From the NCBI GenBank assembly GCA_946807835.1, contig OX327711.1, forward strand, positions 10,327,501-10,391,500: 64,000 bases of DNA, in the 5' to 3' direction. This DNA is from Ailanthus altissimus (Eukaryota; Streptophyta; Magnoliopsida; Sapindales; Simaroubaceae). The stretch's first letter is position 1. Each line of letters opens with the position of its first letter. Positions 13,591 through 26,773 of this stretch are shown piece after piece. The translations under genes and the position numbers were made by a program. The notes below the pieces were generated by a model. The model was not told where the DNA came from, did not search any database, and was given only the letters and a program-made list of their open reading frames with translations.

Positions 13591-14376
13591 TTTTTGTACT
13601 ATATATCATGTGGCACACAACTATTTATGTAAAACTTAAAATCATAATATTTACAATAAAAAATATAAAAAATATTATTTTTGTAATTCCAAAAAAAAAA
13701 TGAATTTTCTGAATCTAAATCAATATATTTAAATTATAGAAAATTTATATCCCATAATTAGGGCCTATTGGGGATTGCTATTAGGGAGACCAAAATTAAT
13801 TTTAATTTAGATATTTGTAAATTATTTTTAAAATCATTATTTTTAAAATCATTCTTAGCAAAATCATCATCTTACAATAGATTTTAAAAGTAGGGAGAGA
13901 ATTGTTTTTTCAAAATTAGATTTTAAAAATATTTTTTAATATTAAATGTGTTTCGTATATGTCCCTATATGGATCAAGCAAATCCAAAATTGTCTTTATA
14001 GTTATTATTTAATTTAAAATTTATCTAATAATATAATAAATAAAATGTAATCTACAAAATATTTTTTTATTTATATTTAGTATGTAAACATGTATAAATA
14101 TTAAACATACATATATATTATTAAAAATTTACATGTTGAATTCACAACGTTTTTTAGTATATAATTTACTAAAAACTAAATTAATTATTGTGACAATTAG
14201 TTATTTTTATAGCATAATTAATTATTATTATTTAAAAAAAATTAATATTATTAAAATGACTCTCAATATCTCATACGTGGAGAGAGTCTTGAGTTCTCCC
14301 AATAAATTACATTCTTTATTTTTTTTAAATTATTTTTAGTCTTTATAGTTGTTCCCGTTTAGATTTAAGCTTATAA

Positions 14377-15235
14377 GACACAAGGTCTTTAGTCTATAAA
14401 TTATGAAGACCCGAGTCCACCAAAATCTAAAAGAGAACCTCGATCCACTTAATCAAAGAAAAAAGTGTTGACCTATAAAAAAGAGAACCTTTTTTTAGTT
14501 GATCAGAATAATGATCGAATGCCAACTAACTTGTTTGATCCGATTTCAAAAGACAAAAGATAAATTCGCACTCTTTGAGTTAGTTAGAATAATAGTCGAA
14601 ATCTGACTATTCTGTTCGATCAAACTCTCAAAAGAGAACTACACTCTCTTCGAGTTAGTCAGAGTAATGGTCGAAGCCCCGCTGCTTGCTCAATCATGCT
14701 CCACCCCAAGGGCTAATGAGAACAATGGTTGAACACTAACTATCTTATTTGAACAGGCTTTAAACAAGAAGAAATGGCTTCTACTTGTATTAAGCAGGAG
14801 AAAAAGTCAAAATATGACTACTTCGAAAGATTAAAAAAGGTTCTTAAAAAGAATTAAACTTACCAAAGACGTAAAGGGTTGTAGATAATATCACGTTTGT
14901 TAAAAAAAAAATCTAAATTCAAGAAATGTTCTTGAAAGTGCAATATAAATCATACTAAAGTAAGTAAGATTCAATTTAATTTTTAGAAAACTCTAATAGC
15001 AAAATTCCAAAAGTAAATGTCTATATGACTTCCATATTAAAAAGAATTTTAAAAGTTACAAGTTAAACCTACATCCTCATCTTATAAATAGAGAAAAAAA
15101 ATTAACACAAGATAACACATTGAGAACATATCAAATAAACATTAAAAAAATATAGTGAGAGCTCATATAAAAGAGCCATCTTACTCATTCTTTTATCTTA
15201 CTTTTTTTTACTCGTATTAATTTAAGTATCAGAGT
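14377..15235 (+). mobile_element. Candidate LTR remnant with internal degenerate tandem repeats
   Basis: Contains four degenerate copies of gagttagtcagagtaatggt at about 14497, 14577, 14652 and 14710 (spacing 80, 75, 58). Further right are a TATA-box-like ataaatagaga near 15085 and a stretch taagtatcagagtgct near 15224 resembling the tRNA-Met primer-binding site (TATCAGAG). The order repeat-TATA-PBS suggests LTR plus leader, but I could not define the LTR start, a second LTR or coding sequence. Confidence 0.35.
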
Positions 15236-15276
15236 GCTTATGTCAAAAAAAATTTTAATGTGGTCTCATATTTTTT

Positions 15277-15372
15277 TTAATTATAAAATTCTCATAACGC
15301 TATATTTGAGAAGAAAAAAAGTATTTAATTGTAAGATTCTCATAACGTTATATTTGGGGAGAAAAAAAGTAA
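15277..15372. repeat. Two-copy 48-bp tandem repeat
   Basis: Two copies starting ttaattataaaattctcata (15277) and ttaattgtaagattctcata (15325), differing at a few positions. Probably lies in the leader of the LTR remnant just upstream. Confidence 0.6.
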
Positions 15373-15399
15373 TTTATAAGTCTAATTTTTTATCACATT

Positions 15400-18320
15400 T
15401 TTACTATTTAAAGTCAAACTTCTATAAAAAAAAATAAATTCAATTTATTAACTCTAGACTTATCAAATTTTAAAATCAACAATAGTCGTTTGGCATTTCT
15501 TGAATAAGTGAAGACTTAAGTAAGAAAGGTGTATTTTCCTACGATCAAAATTTTGGCATGTTAATTAGAAATGATAGTGGGATAACTTTATCATATCTCA
15601 TTAGATTCGCTTATGGTTTAGTAATTTTATTATCGTAATTCATGTTATACATGTAAAATTTAAAATTATTTAATGTGGTTTGTGAAAAAGTTTACAAATA
15701 CCTTTTCTTTTCCTTAAAAATAAAAAATAAAAAGTAAATCACAAAGTTTAAAACTTAAAAATAGTACTCATAAATTTACAAATTAGGCTTCAAAGTTATA
15801 TAAAGTATTTCAATTTTATGTTAAAATTCATATAAAGCCAAATCTCATACTTTTATAATGGTTGATTGGTTGCATGTACATGTACTCAATCAATGTGGTT
15901 GGTTGTTGCATTTCCTAGTTTTAGTAATTTAGTATCATGTATGTGAGAATTTATGGGGTAAATCATAAATGCAAGAAACACACACACACACGTGTCCATG
16001 AAGAAATGGATTGATGTTACCAAGAAAGTGAGTGGTCTTTGTTTAAAAAGCAAGAGAGAATGCGATTGGTCAGCCTTAACTTTTTGCCTTAGTGGGGCCA
16101 TTATGCCTTTTGATGCGTTTTAGATGCATTTCCAAATTTAGGGTTGTAAGACAGATCAGAATCGGATCCATCTTATTAGGGTTTTGGTTTAATAAATATA
16201 GCATAATGATTTTGAATTGATATGAATATGATAATTGAACTGCGATTGAGTTCAACATCTCTATCTTACATGACATATTACTTGAATTGCTTTGATACAT
16301 GACCAATGAGATGATGTCGCAACTTATTTGTATTTGTTAGAATTTAAATAATTTAAAATTAAGATTTTAGTTTAATTTTGAGTTAAAATTAGTGAAGAGT
16401 TGATACGTAGTCAAGAACATAATAAATAAACAAAAAAAGAGAGTGAAACAAATTCGCGATGTTGGCCACCAAACACTACAATATTAGTTTAAACTCGCGT
16501 TTGACGCCGCAACACTACTTATTTGAGGAAACTCCGTTTTAAGTAGAATTACATCATAAAGTTAATTTTAAATTCTTACAATATGTGAATTCTTAATCAA
16601 ATTAAAAATATAATTTCTAAAAATATTATAAACACTATAAAAACCCTTGTAATATATTAGAATAGACAATACATTAACAAAAAAAAAAAAATAGAGGGTT
16701 AGAGTAGCATTGGTACTAGACATAAACACAAATGAGTGCCATAAAGTATTTGAGCACTGGACATAAGCGCAAGAAAACGCTGTGTAGATCCTTTAAGATC
16801 TCGCCTATTGTTGTATTTATTGAATTTTTCTTATGAAATTTTTTTGTGTATGAAAAAACAAAATAAAAGAAATGAGAATGTAATGATTTACCATAAACGC
16901 AAGTGTTTGTTGTTAAACTACATATTCTTACACCTTATATGATAATTATAATTTATGCTGTGCAATCGATCTTATTTATTCATACTTTATTTGTGAATGA
17001 AATCTTTTGCAAAGCAAATATAATTTTATGATGCTAAATACTTAATTAAAAAATATTAAAATTTGTACAAATCTCAACAAATAAAGCCAATAATAAGGCT
17101 AACTTCAAAATAAAATTAATGTTAAACCCTGATTCCGCAACATTAATCATTTATTGTATTCCTACAATTCAACTGCAACCTCATTTGAAATTGGAAATTG
17201 GGAACATTTTTCTTTTTTGAGTGAGGATTTCCTTAATTTTTTAACATGTTAATTTATCAAAATGTTAACATTTTTTCTTAAAACACATACCAAACACAAC
17301 ATTATATTTTAACTAAAATGCAGCCAAGGCGAAGTTGTTTTGGCAAATTCATATTTACAATTTAAAAACATCCCCAACTTGAGAATTATTATTTTATAAT
17401 AAGCAAATTTTGTAAACATTTTGAAGAGATCATGTTGAAACTTTGACATGTAATTAAATTAAACTCTATTCTTTTTATATTATAAAATCGATATGATGCA
17501 ACCAATTTGGACGCTTGTTATCAATATCATCAAAATAACAAAAGATTTAAATAGAAAATTAGGAATGAAAAGGAAGAAAAATTATGGGGGTTTAAACTTA
17601 ATAGAGAGGAAGTAGAATGCAAGTGCGTTGAAATTGATGGGTCTTAACATTTTGGCACGTATTGTTTCACCAATTTCTGACAAGAAAAAGGAGAGTCAAT
17701 AACGAAACGCCGCGTTTCAAAAGGGCAAACGGATCCCAAGAAGAGAGGAGATTGGTTGGTCCTATATTCCCATATTCACAGATACACACCGACACAACTC
17801 ACCAATCCATTACCAAGCAGGAGAAATTTGCTGAATGAAAATTACTCTTCATTAAAAATTAAAAAAAAAACACGCACACACAAGTTTCAGTTCTCATATT
17901 TCCTATTGCATTATGGGCCAAGAGTTGTCACCTTTACTTTAGAAGTGATGATAACCCCATTAAGACACTCCACTTCTCAATACACCCCATTATTAAATAA
18001 ATTTAAAATATTTGAGTTATATATTTAAAATAATATTATATTTTTAAATTTTTTATTTTAAATAATGTACTAAATACATAATTTTTATTTTCTATCCAAT
18101 GGGCTTACTATGCATTAGTTGCAAGAGTGATCATTAATGCACCCCATATATACCTGAGAACACCCACTTTCATTGCAAGAAAAAGAAAGGAGTTCAAGTG
18201 AAAATCACAATATAAGCGGTATCCTAGTTACAAAAACAGGTCTATATGCACCTATAATTTTCCATTACCTCTCCATGCTCGTTTTCTTACAACATCAACT
18301 AAAAATTTACGAAATTCTCA
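15400..18320. other. AT-rich intergenic DNA downstream of the PPR pseudogene
   Basis: No gene recognised. Around 16336-17130 the composition and a TATA-like actataaaaaccc (near 16635) recall LTR sequence, but no paired LTR, primer site or coding block was found. A poly-A tract (16680-16692) and an acacac run (15980-15989) are present. Short open frames at 15886-16306 and 17756-18028 have no family signature. Confidence 0.5.
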
Positions 18321-18327
18321 AACCAGT

Positions 18328-18717
18328 TTATACGGAGCTGTACAAGGGAGTTTGTGTCAGGTTCATTTCGGGTGCTGCACTACGAGCCCTCAAAATTTCT
18401 TTACAAGATGATAGTAGATTCTGCACTACTGAGTTTGGCAGTCATTTCCGGCAGGAAGGATGCTGTTTGCTTCATGTAATAGCCGAACGAGAGTATCCTC
18501 TCCGAAACGTTGGGAGTTTTTGCTGAATAGATTCAACCATGCATTCTTGGAAAATTCTGGTAAATCACTCATGGGATGATTTGTTATACAAGAAAGAGCA
18601 GAGATATAATATAGTCTTTGTTCTCAAGCCTGTTGCAAAATCTTTTTTAATGAGAGCAGGTGGAGGAACCCGAGCAACCGGAGCCAAGTGCTTCCAAGTT
18701 ATTTCCAGTAGCTCAAC
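18328..18717 (-). pseudogene. PPR pseudogene exon 9 (C-terminus)
   Basis: Acceptor ctggcag at 18718, reads VELLEITWKHLAPVARVPPP ALIK. One-base losses follow (before RFCNRLENKDY, before LSCITNHPMSDLPEFSKNAW, and near 18430 before VVQNLLSSCKEILRARSAAP). Stop TAA at 18330-18328. Three separate frameshifts in one exon. Confidence 0.7.
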
Positions 18718-19742
18718 CTGCCAGCAGTAAAAGCATTACCAGTGATCCCATAGCTTCAGGGTATAGGAAATGAATTTAGAACAAGAAAGAAACACTATAT
18801 TGTATTTATCATAAATTTGCCTTTTTGCCTACAAGCCGCCAGTATTTGAAAGGATAAGCAAAACAGCAGCCCCATAACTTGAAAGGAAAAGAACTCCAAA
18901 AGAAATTTTTCTAAAGGTATTATGATTCCAGAAATCAGTTACCCCGGTTCCTATCAAGACAATTATGTTCTAACAATGCTCAGCTTTGTCATTGCATCAA
19001 TGCTAACAGGCAGAGGGAGAGCTATTAAAGGAAGGCATTTCACCAGCAAAACGTTAAGTCCCACCCACCGGATGAAATCCTCTTTCACAGAAATTCTGTT
19101 TAAACAATTGAATATCTTGATAATAACTGCACGCTTCAATTATATAAATAATGCATTAACTACAGATCTTGTTCCCAATATACTTTAATAACTAGATCCA
19201 GAAATCAACGGCTGACCAGGTGCTAGATTATTGTTTGGGATGCTAATTTAGGTTGCAGCCGGTTGTCTCAAGAGACCACAAATATTTTGCAAGTAATGAG
19301 AGTAGCTCCATCAAGGTTGCAAAAATATTAAACATAAAAAATTAGAACCTTCAATGTACATGACGACTGTTTTAACTTTATGCTTCCACAAGTTTTAGAT
19401 GAAGAATCTTCACGCAAGTCATAGCTGAGAATCGTTAATTTACCTATAATTTTGTTGTATAGAAGGATAGATTTCATCATTTTTTTAATAATAATTATAG
19501 ATCTTGAAAAAGCATCCATTCCATTTCCAGTAGAACCTTTTCATTTTTACAGGGCACTGAGGCAAAGTTAAGGATTCCTAGAAACGTGGTTTTCAGAAAT
19601 TAGTTTCACTGCCTGCTCTGATGAGATGAATTGTGCCTAATTATGATTAACAGAGTATGTGAACATGAATTTCAACAAGATACTAAAAAGCAGCAACCCC
19701 ATTTGCTTGAAACAAAATTTAAGAAGCTGAAAAACAAGACAC

Positions 19743-20175
19743 ATTTCCAGCCCTTGAAGCATCCAATATCATTCGAAGATGGCGCTTTGCATTGAAGTGG
19801 AGTCTATGGTGCAGCATCCTTCTATAGACATGCTCAAGATCATCCCACCTCTTTTCTCAATAACATGCATCTAACATGGGATTGAACGTATAGATGTCAG
19901 GTATCACTAGACTCTTGTTATCATATTCATGGGTAATACGATTGCTATCTTCTGACATCCTCTGGAACAGTTGCATTGCCTCTTCAAACAAACCATGATC
20001 CAGATAAGCTTTCAGCATTATGTTGCAGGTAACAAGATTCGGGGAGCAAAAATCCTTCATTTGGTTGAAGATGTGGGTGGCATTTTTGAATATTTCCCGA
20101 GTCCAGACAAGCTTGAATTAATCTAGTGTAAGTTACTACTAGAGGCTTGTTTGCTACTTTGCATATCTTCTCAAT
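19743..20175 (-). pseudogene. PPR pseudogene exon 8
   Basis: Acceptor ttttacag at 20176; IEKICKVANKPLVVTYTRLI QACLDSGNIQ, then one extra A in an A-run (plus about 20084-20088) shifts the frame to ATHIFNQMKDFCSPNLVTCN. A TGA interrupts ...NPMLDACY*EKRWDDLEHVY at about 19860. The open frame continues to HLRMILDASRAGN. Confidence 0.78.
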
Positions 20176-20723
20176 CTGTAAAAGGAAGAATGATAAATGA
20201 TCTAAAAATGAGGTCAAGTCACACCTTAGATCATGACTATGTAACCAATACCAATTGTAGATAGGTTTAAAAGCACTATTTTAAGCTCTCTGGTCATCTT
20301 AAACTTCGGGCGTCACTATATATATACATCTGTGCTAGGAAAACATTAACAAATCACCAAAGGTAACTATCTTACCGATAATGCTACTTTATCACTGGAT
20401 GGGAAGTACAGGGGGACGAAATTTTTATACTTGTTGATTACGGTCTGCACTTAAATGCATCCAAATACCATTCTATTAATTAATAAAAGTTAACATATAG
20501 AGCGCTTGTGTTAGGATCTATGTGACAGGCCTGTTAAATAAGTCAAGTCTTGCATGTGAGGTGTGTGTGTGTTAACAGCTTACCTACTTGTGTATTTGGG
20601 TTGAGTGGTAACTTTAACAAGAGTCAACTGAGCTAATTATCAATTTTCAAGAAATAAGATTTTATTCAGCTTGAGAACAGTATTTGGTTATTGAATTTCG
20701 AGCTAAAAAAGCTATAAATTTAC

Positions 20724-20881
20724 CTGCATTAATGCTTCTTGGCACCTTCCAGCACTGCAAAGACAGCGAGCAAGGTCACAATAAAGAGCAGCAGAACCTA
20801 CAATTCCTTGTCTCTTCATGTCTTGAACAGCTGAAACAGCCTCATCTGTCTTACCTTCTTTCCAAAGAGAATTCACAAGAA
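20724..20881 (-). pseudogene. PPR pseudogene exon 7
   Basis: Open; acceptor tatacag at 20882, reads VLVNSLWKEGKTDEAVSAVQ DMKRQGIVGSAALYCDLARC LCSAGRCQEALMQ, donor CAG|gtaaat at 20724. Confidence 0.78.
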
Positions 20882-20954
20882 CTGTATATAACAGAAAGTG
20901 TCAAAACGAAATTCTACCAAATAGCAAGCAAAACCGGTTTGATTACTATATTAC

Positions 20955-21045
20955 CTTTACATGCTAAAGCATTTGGAATATAAGATTTCTTTACTTTCCT
21001 GAAGAACTCACGAACCAAGTTGTACTTGCCACAGGCTAACATCAC
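20955..21045 (-). pseudogene. PPR pseudogene exon 6
   Basis: Open; acceptor tatgcag at 21046, reads VMLACGKYNLVREFFRKVKK SYIPNALACK, donor AAAG|gtaata. The phase matches exon 7. Element B inserted in the intron just upstream (21389). Confidence 0.75.
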
Positions 21046-21388
21046 CTGCATAAAGAATGAAATGCATATTCAGAAAAGCCAAAGAAGGGCAAGCAATCTC
21101 TGATGACTTCCTCAAATTGTATTGATTTATAAAACACACTTCATTAAAATCATTCTCCAGGATGAAAGTAGTGGTGCAGTGACTTAAGTAGAAACATATG
21201 ATAAGATGTTGGATAGGAACACAAAATTAATAGTAAAAAGGAAACGAGGAAATTCTATTAATAAAAAGTTACAAAAAGGGGGCAACTATCCACCAAAAAT
21301 GTAATCAATACATCCCACAACAGCTTCGCAATTATTGTTGCTATTCACTTCATTAAATAACAGTATCACTTTTTGATTGAAGCAGCAA

Positions 21389-21673
21389 TGTTGGAAAGTA
21401 AGGAAATAGGTATTTGATTGTAATAAAGCTAGATCTTAGGTGATTTAATTAGTTGTAAATAGTGTGATTTGGTCAATAATATAAAATATAAAAGTTAATT
21501 ATATGCAAAATAGGAAAGCTAATTATATATAAAATAGGAAAGTTAATTATTAATACCTATTGTAAGAGGAATTTTCTAATTCTTTGAGTCTATAAAATGA
21601 CCCTATGTAAAGCATTGTATAGAGATAATACATAAAATTCTTCTTTTAGAATTACTTTTTTTTTGAGTTTATA
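21389..21673 (+). repeat. Left LTR of element B
   Basis: Starts TGTTGGAAAG, ends TTTATA at the primer-binding site. Contains a repeated block (gttaattatat, about 21500-21550) and a TATA-like tataaaatgaccc. Visibly diverged from the right LTR, so an old insertion. Confidence 0.85.
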
Positions 21674-21843
21674 TTGTATCAGAGCCATAAGATAGTTGGC
21701 CTTCCTTTCATTCTTTTTTCAGAATAGTATTTTCGGTTACTGTTAATCTAGGTACTGTTTAACCAATGTTCATCCATTGTAGGTCACTGTTCACATCTCG
21801 AAATTTCATTGAAATTTTATTTTGCATAACTCAATTACCTACT

Positions 21844-22194
21844 ATGTCTGCAGTATCATCTGAGTCACCCTATTTTTTTTTATAATCCATCCAAAGTGTT
21901 GTCAGAAAAAAAAAATCACCAGTGAGGCTATAGATACTTCAGCCTTAATTGCTTCTGAAGCTGTTGCCAACAAGGCAACAAATTATCCGAAGAAAGCTGT
22001 AGAAAAGCTATGGGTTTGGTGTGATTACTGTAATTGTCCTCATCACACCCGTGAAACTTATTGGCAAATCCATGACAAGCTTGCAAATTGGAAAAGTAGC
22101 AAGATTGGTGACAAGACAATCCATGTAATACCTACTGCCAATGAAGTCGAAGTAAGTCCCTTTAACAAGGAGCAGATGGATCATCTTCTTAAAC
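21844..22194 (+). pseudogene. Element B gag remnant with zinc knuckle
   Basis: ATG at 21844 (MSAVSSESPY) is soon lost in a T-run. Further on the frame KLWVWCDYCNCPHHTRETYW QIHDKL shows a CX2C...H zinc-knuckle-like motif of copia Gag. It breaks off at the insertion of element A (DHLLK|L). Most of the capsid region is missing. Confidence 0.7.
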
Positions 22195-22569
22195 TGAGAA
22201 CAAACAGGGAAGAAAAACCATTTGGTTTTTTTCTCTTTTTAATTTTGACACACTTAAAAAGAATACAAGGCAAACCTTTTTTTTTTTTATATCAAAGGTC
22301 TGAAAATAATTGCCAAAATTAAAGTCTGAAAAAAAAAGGAAAGAATAATCCACCAAATCCAAAATTAGCAACTATATCCTAATAAATAGCTAGATCCTAA
22401 TCAATACAGCTGAAATAATAAATGACAGCTAGATCCTAATCAATACAGCTGTTTATTAGGATATAGTTGCTCATTTTGAATTTGGTGGATTATTCTTTCC
22501 TTTTTAATACAACTGGAATAATAAAGAAATTAAATACAGTAAATCAAATAATCAACTAACACTCCAACA
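22195..22569 (-). repeat. 3' LTR of element A, with internal inverted insertion
   Basis: 375 bp against 306 bp for the partner LTR. The extra length is an inverted copy of the segment 22338-22386, placed at 22452-22500. Confidence 0.88.
22338..22500. repeat. Inverted repeat (49-bp arms) inside an LTR of element A
   Basis: Arm 1 at 22338-22386 starts ggaaagaataatccacca; arm 2 at 22452-22500 ends ggtggattattctttcc. Only a few mismatches; spacer about 65 bp. Only one arm exists in the partner LTR. Confidence 0.85.
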
Positions 22570-22579
22570 CTCCCCCTCA

Positions 22580-25500
22580 AACTGGGTTGAATACATTAAA
22601 CATTCCTAACTTGTCAATTAAACTCTCAAACAAAGATTTCCCAAGACTTTTTGCAAGAGGGTCAGTTGTTTGATCTGTTGATGGAACATAAGATATGCAA
22701 ATAACCCCATTTTCAATTTTCTCTTTAATAAAGTATCGATCAACTTCCACATGCTTAGTTCTGTTGTGATGAACTAGATTGTGAGAGATGTTTATTGTAG
22801 CTTATTATCACAGTAAAGTTTCATAGGGCCATCCACTGTCATCTTCAACTCTTTTAGAACACGTTGAATCAATAGATGTTCACACATACTATGGGTAACT
22901 GCTCTAAGTTCTGCCTATGCACTACTTCTAGCTGCTACAGATTGCTTCTTACTCCTCAAAGTAACTAAATTACCCAAAACAAAGGTGCAGTAACCTGAAG
23001 TAGATTTTCTATCATCAATAGAGCCAGCCCAATCCGCGTTAGTAAAGGTTTCAATACTTCGATTTCTACTTCTTTTAAAGAATAATCCTCTTTCTGGTGT
23101 ACTATTTAAATACTTCAGGATTCTATATATTGCTTCCATATGCTTTTTGCATGGTGAATGCATGAATTGACTTACGACACTAATAGCAAAAGTAATGTCT
23201 GGTCTAGTATGAGACAAGTAGATGAGCTTTCCAACCAACCTCTGAAATCTTCCTCTGTTAACTGGAACACTGGAGCTATTCTTTTCTCCAATCTTCACAT
23301 TTGGATTCATTAGAGTCTACTGGCAGATTTAAGATGTATTTTTTTTGTGAAATCTGATATCCCAGATTTATTTTTCAAAACCTCAATTCCAAGAAAATAT
23401 CTCAGTGATCCAAGATCTTTAATTTCAAATTTTGTTGCCAAGATCTTCTTTAACCTATCCATCTCATTTATATCATCACCTGTTAAAATAATATCGTCGA
23501 CATATACAATAAGAATAGTTACCTTATCCCCATTGTGCTTGAAAAATAAAGTATGATTTGTCTGAGCTTGTCCATATCCTTGCTGCCGAATTATTCTAGT
23601 AAATCGATCAAACCAAGCTTGAGGTGACTGTTTCAATCCATATAATGATTTCTTGAGCTTGCATACCTTCCCATTTTTCCTGTCTTCATCGAATCCTAGA
23701 GGCAACTCCATATAAACCTCTTCTTCTAATTCACTATTTAGAAATGCATTTTTTACATCTAATTGTTATAATGGCCAATCAAGATTAGATACAAGAGATA
23801 AAAGAATCCCCACAGTGTTTAATTTGACAATTGGAGCAAAGGTCTCCTGATAATCTACTCCATGTGTTTGAGTATACCATTTTGCTATAAGTCTCCCCTT
23901 ATATCTTTCAATAGATCAATTGGAGTGATATTTGACAGTAAAAACCCACTTACAACCAACTGGTGTTTTACCTCTTGGTTTATCAATTAGTTCCCAACTT
24001 TCATTTTTATCAAGAGCCTTCATCTCCTCGAGGACTGCATTCCTCAGTTCTTCCACACTCATTACCTCCTTAATACTTTTGGGAATTTCAACTTCTGATA
24101 GATTAGCAACAAAACTCTGAGCAGTAGATGATAAATGTCCATAAGCAACATAGTTGAAGATAGGGTGTTGCGTACTGAATCTAACGCCTTTTCTTAAGGC
24201 TATAGGAATATCTAAATTATCAATAAGAGGAGAAACACCAAAAGATTGTGTACCTGTATTCAGTTTAGATTCATGGCTTTACTTAGTGTCCACGAGGTTT
24301 TCTTCTACCTGGTTATTCTTCCTCCGAGTATAAACACGAAGCTCAGGTCGTTGTTGTGTATCTCCCCCTGGTTCAGATATGTTTATGGTCGAAGATATCA
24401 TAGGTTCAGATTCTGACTTAGAAAGAGACTTAAATATTTGAAATGGTATCGAGGTGGAGACAGGTAAGAAAATTTCCCAAAAATTTTCTTCATAATTATT
24501 AGAATTATCAGAACTAGAACTCTCTCCCTGAAGAAAATTTTTGGGATAAAAGGACTGATCCTCAAAGAATGTGACATCCATGGAAGTGTAATATTTCCTA
24601 TTTTGTGGTAGGTAACATATATAACCCCTTTTTGTTGCAGAATATCCCAAAAAAATATATTTGATGGATTTAGGATCAAGCTTTGAACGATCAGGGGATT
24701 GATTATGAACAAATGCTGTGTACCCGAAGACTTTAAGATCAATGCTAGTGAAAAGTCTAGTTTCTAGATAAGATTTGATCAAAGTGTCAAGAGGAGTTTG
24801 ATACTGAAGAATTCAGGTAGGAAGACAATTGATTAAATAGGATGCAGTGAGGATAACATGATATCAAAAATATTTTGGAACATTCGAAGTGAACATAAGA
24901 CAACCAGCTACTTCTAACAAATGACGATTTTTGCGTTCGGCAATTCCATTTTGTTGAGGGGTGTTGATGCAAGAACTTTGATGGATAATTCTATTATGGG
25001 TAAGTTAATATCCTAAAATGTAATTAAAATACTCTTTGCCATTATCTGTGTGCAATATTTGAACTTTGGCTTGAAATTGTGTGGTTATCATAACATGACA
25101 TTTGTTGAAGATTTTTTTGGTTTACAGATTTTTCTTTAAACAAATACACCCAACATACCCTTGTGTGATCATCTATAAAGGTAATAAACCATCGAAAACC
25201 ACTTGAAGTTTGTACCTGTGAAGGACCTCATATGTCATTATGAATTATAAAAAAAGGTCTTGATGATTGATAAGGAACATGCCAAAAGATATTTCTTTGA
25301 TGTTTTGCTAATTGACATTCCTCACATTGTAAAGATATAAGCTCTTTATTAGAAAATAAGGTAGGAAACAATTGTCTCAAGTATAGAAAACTAGGATGAC
25401 CTAGTCTACGATGCCATAACAAAATTTTATTTCTTAATATAGGTTGAGACATACTACTAACGGTTTGAGCTTGTTTATTGTCAAAGACTTCATTTTCAAA

Positions 25501-26761
25501 GTAGTATAATCCCTCGTGCTCTTTAGCACTGCCAATTCTCCTTCCAGAAATAAGGTCCTGAAATTCACAACAATTATGTGAGAATTTGGCAGCACAATTT
25601 AAGTCTCTTGTTAATTTGTTAACAGAAATCAAATTGCAGGAAATTTTAGGCACATGTAGAACAGATTTCAAAATGATATCGAGAGTAATTTTTACTGTTT
25701 CAATTCCAGCCACTGGTGTAAATGATCCATCTGCAATCTTTATTTTAAAGTTTCCTGGACAAGGACTATAAAAGGTAAAAAATTTAGAGCAACCTGTCAT
25801 ATGGTCTGATGTTCCCGAATCAATTACCCATGGCTCGAGCTACTCTTTATTTAGAGACAATTGAACTGCTCCACTATTCTGTCCTTCAACTTTTCAAATT
25901 CCAATGAAACCTAAAATTCTCTTACGTCATTTTTATTTTTCAAAATTTTGTTCAAATTTTCCAATCTCTTGCCCACGCACAACCAAGGCTAAAGACTCAA
26001 GGAGACTGACTGCCTTATTATCTCTAAGCATCATTTTTTTTTGACTTTCTTCCCGTTGGACTGCTGCAAAAATCTCTCAAATGTCAGGTAATGGTTTTAT
26101 GCCCAAGACCCAACTACGAACCTCATCTAAATCACTATTTAAACCTAACAGAAAATCATATATCCGTTCTTTTTCAACTAATTTCCTGTACATGGCATCA
26201 TCTTTAGGGCAGTTCCAAGAAACATCATTATACAAATCAAACTCTTGCCACAATTTGGTCAGATTGTGGTAATAGGTGGTGATGTCTTTGTCACCTTGTT
26301 TCAAGCTTCAAACTCTATCTCTCAATTCACACATTTGATCCGAGTTTTTTAAATAAAAAAGGCTTACTTCATTGCATCCCAAAGATCCTTAGCAGTTGGA
26401 TACAAAAGATATGCCTTTCCAATCTCAGTCTCTATTGAGTTGACCAGCCATGCCATAACCATAGCATTCTTAGCATCCCAAATGGAGAAAGTCGAATCAT
26501 TTGCTTTCGGCATCTTCTTCTCACTAGTAATGTATCCTATTTTCCATTGAACTCTAATAACATTTGAACAGGTCAAGACCATTGTAGAAAATTCTTCCCA
26601 TTTATTTTATGGGCAGTGATTTGAAGGGTAGAAGATTAGGTAGAATTATCAGAAAAAGGGTCAGATGAAATTTTAGAGTTTGATTGGGAAGTTCCAGTAG
26701 AAACTTCTGATCCACTTCCTATTAGAGCTAACTTATACATTACTCTCCAATCAAAAACCAT
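22580..26761 (-). pseudogene. Element A gag-pol (degenerate)
   Basis: Gag pieces at 26761-26077 (SIWDAKNAMVMAWLVNSIET; LTKLWQEFDLYNDVSW; typical UBN2-type Gag). Protease/integrase N-terminus at 25800-25228 (VLHVPKISCNLISVNKLTRD, WHRRLGHPS). Integrase C-terminal region at 24782-24279 (VFGYTAFVHNQSPDRSKLDP). RT at 23711-23310 (KSLYGLKQSPQAW and the catalytic YVDDIILTG). RNase H at 23310-22590 (LIYLSHTRPDITFAISVVSQ, NADWAGSIDDRKSTSGY, YCDNK). Several stops and frame changes interrupt it, but long open pieces remain; the best preserved coding copy of the window. Confidence 0.85.
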
Positions 26762-26773
26762 GCTCTGATACCA

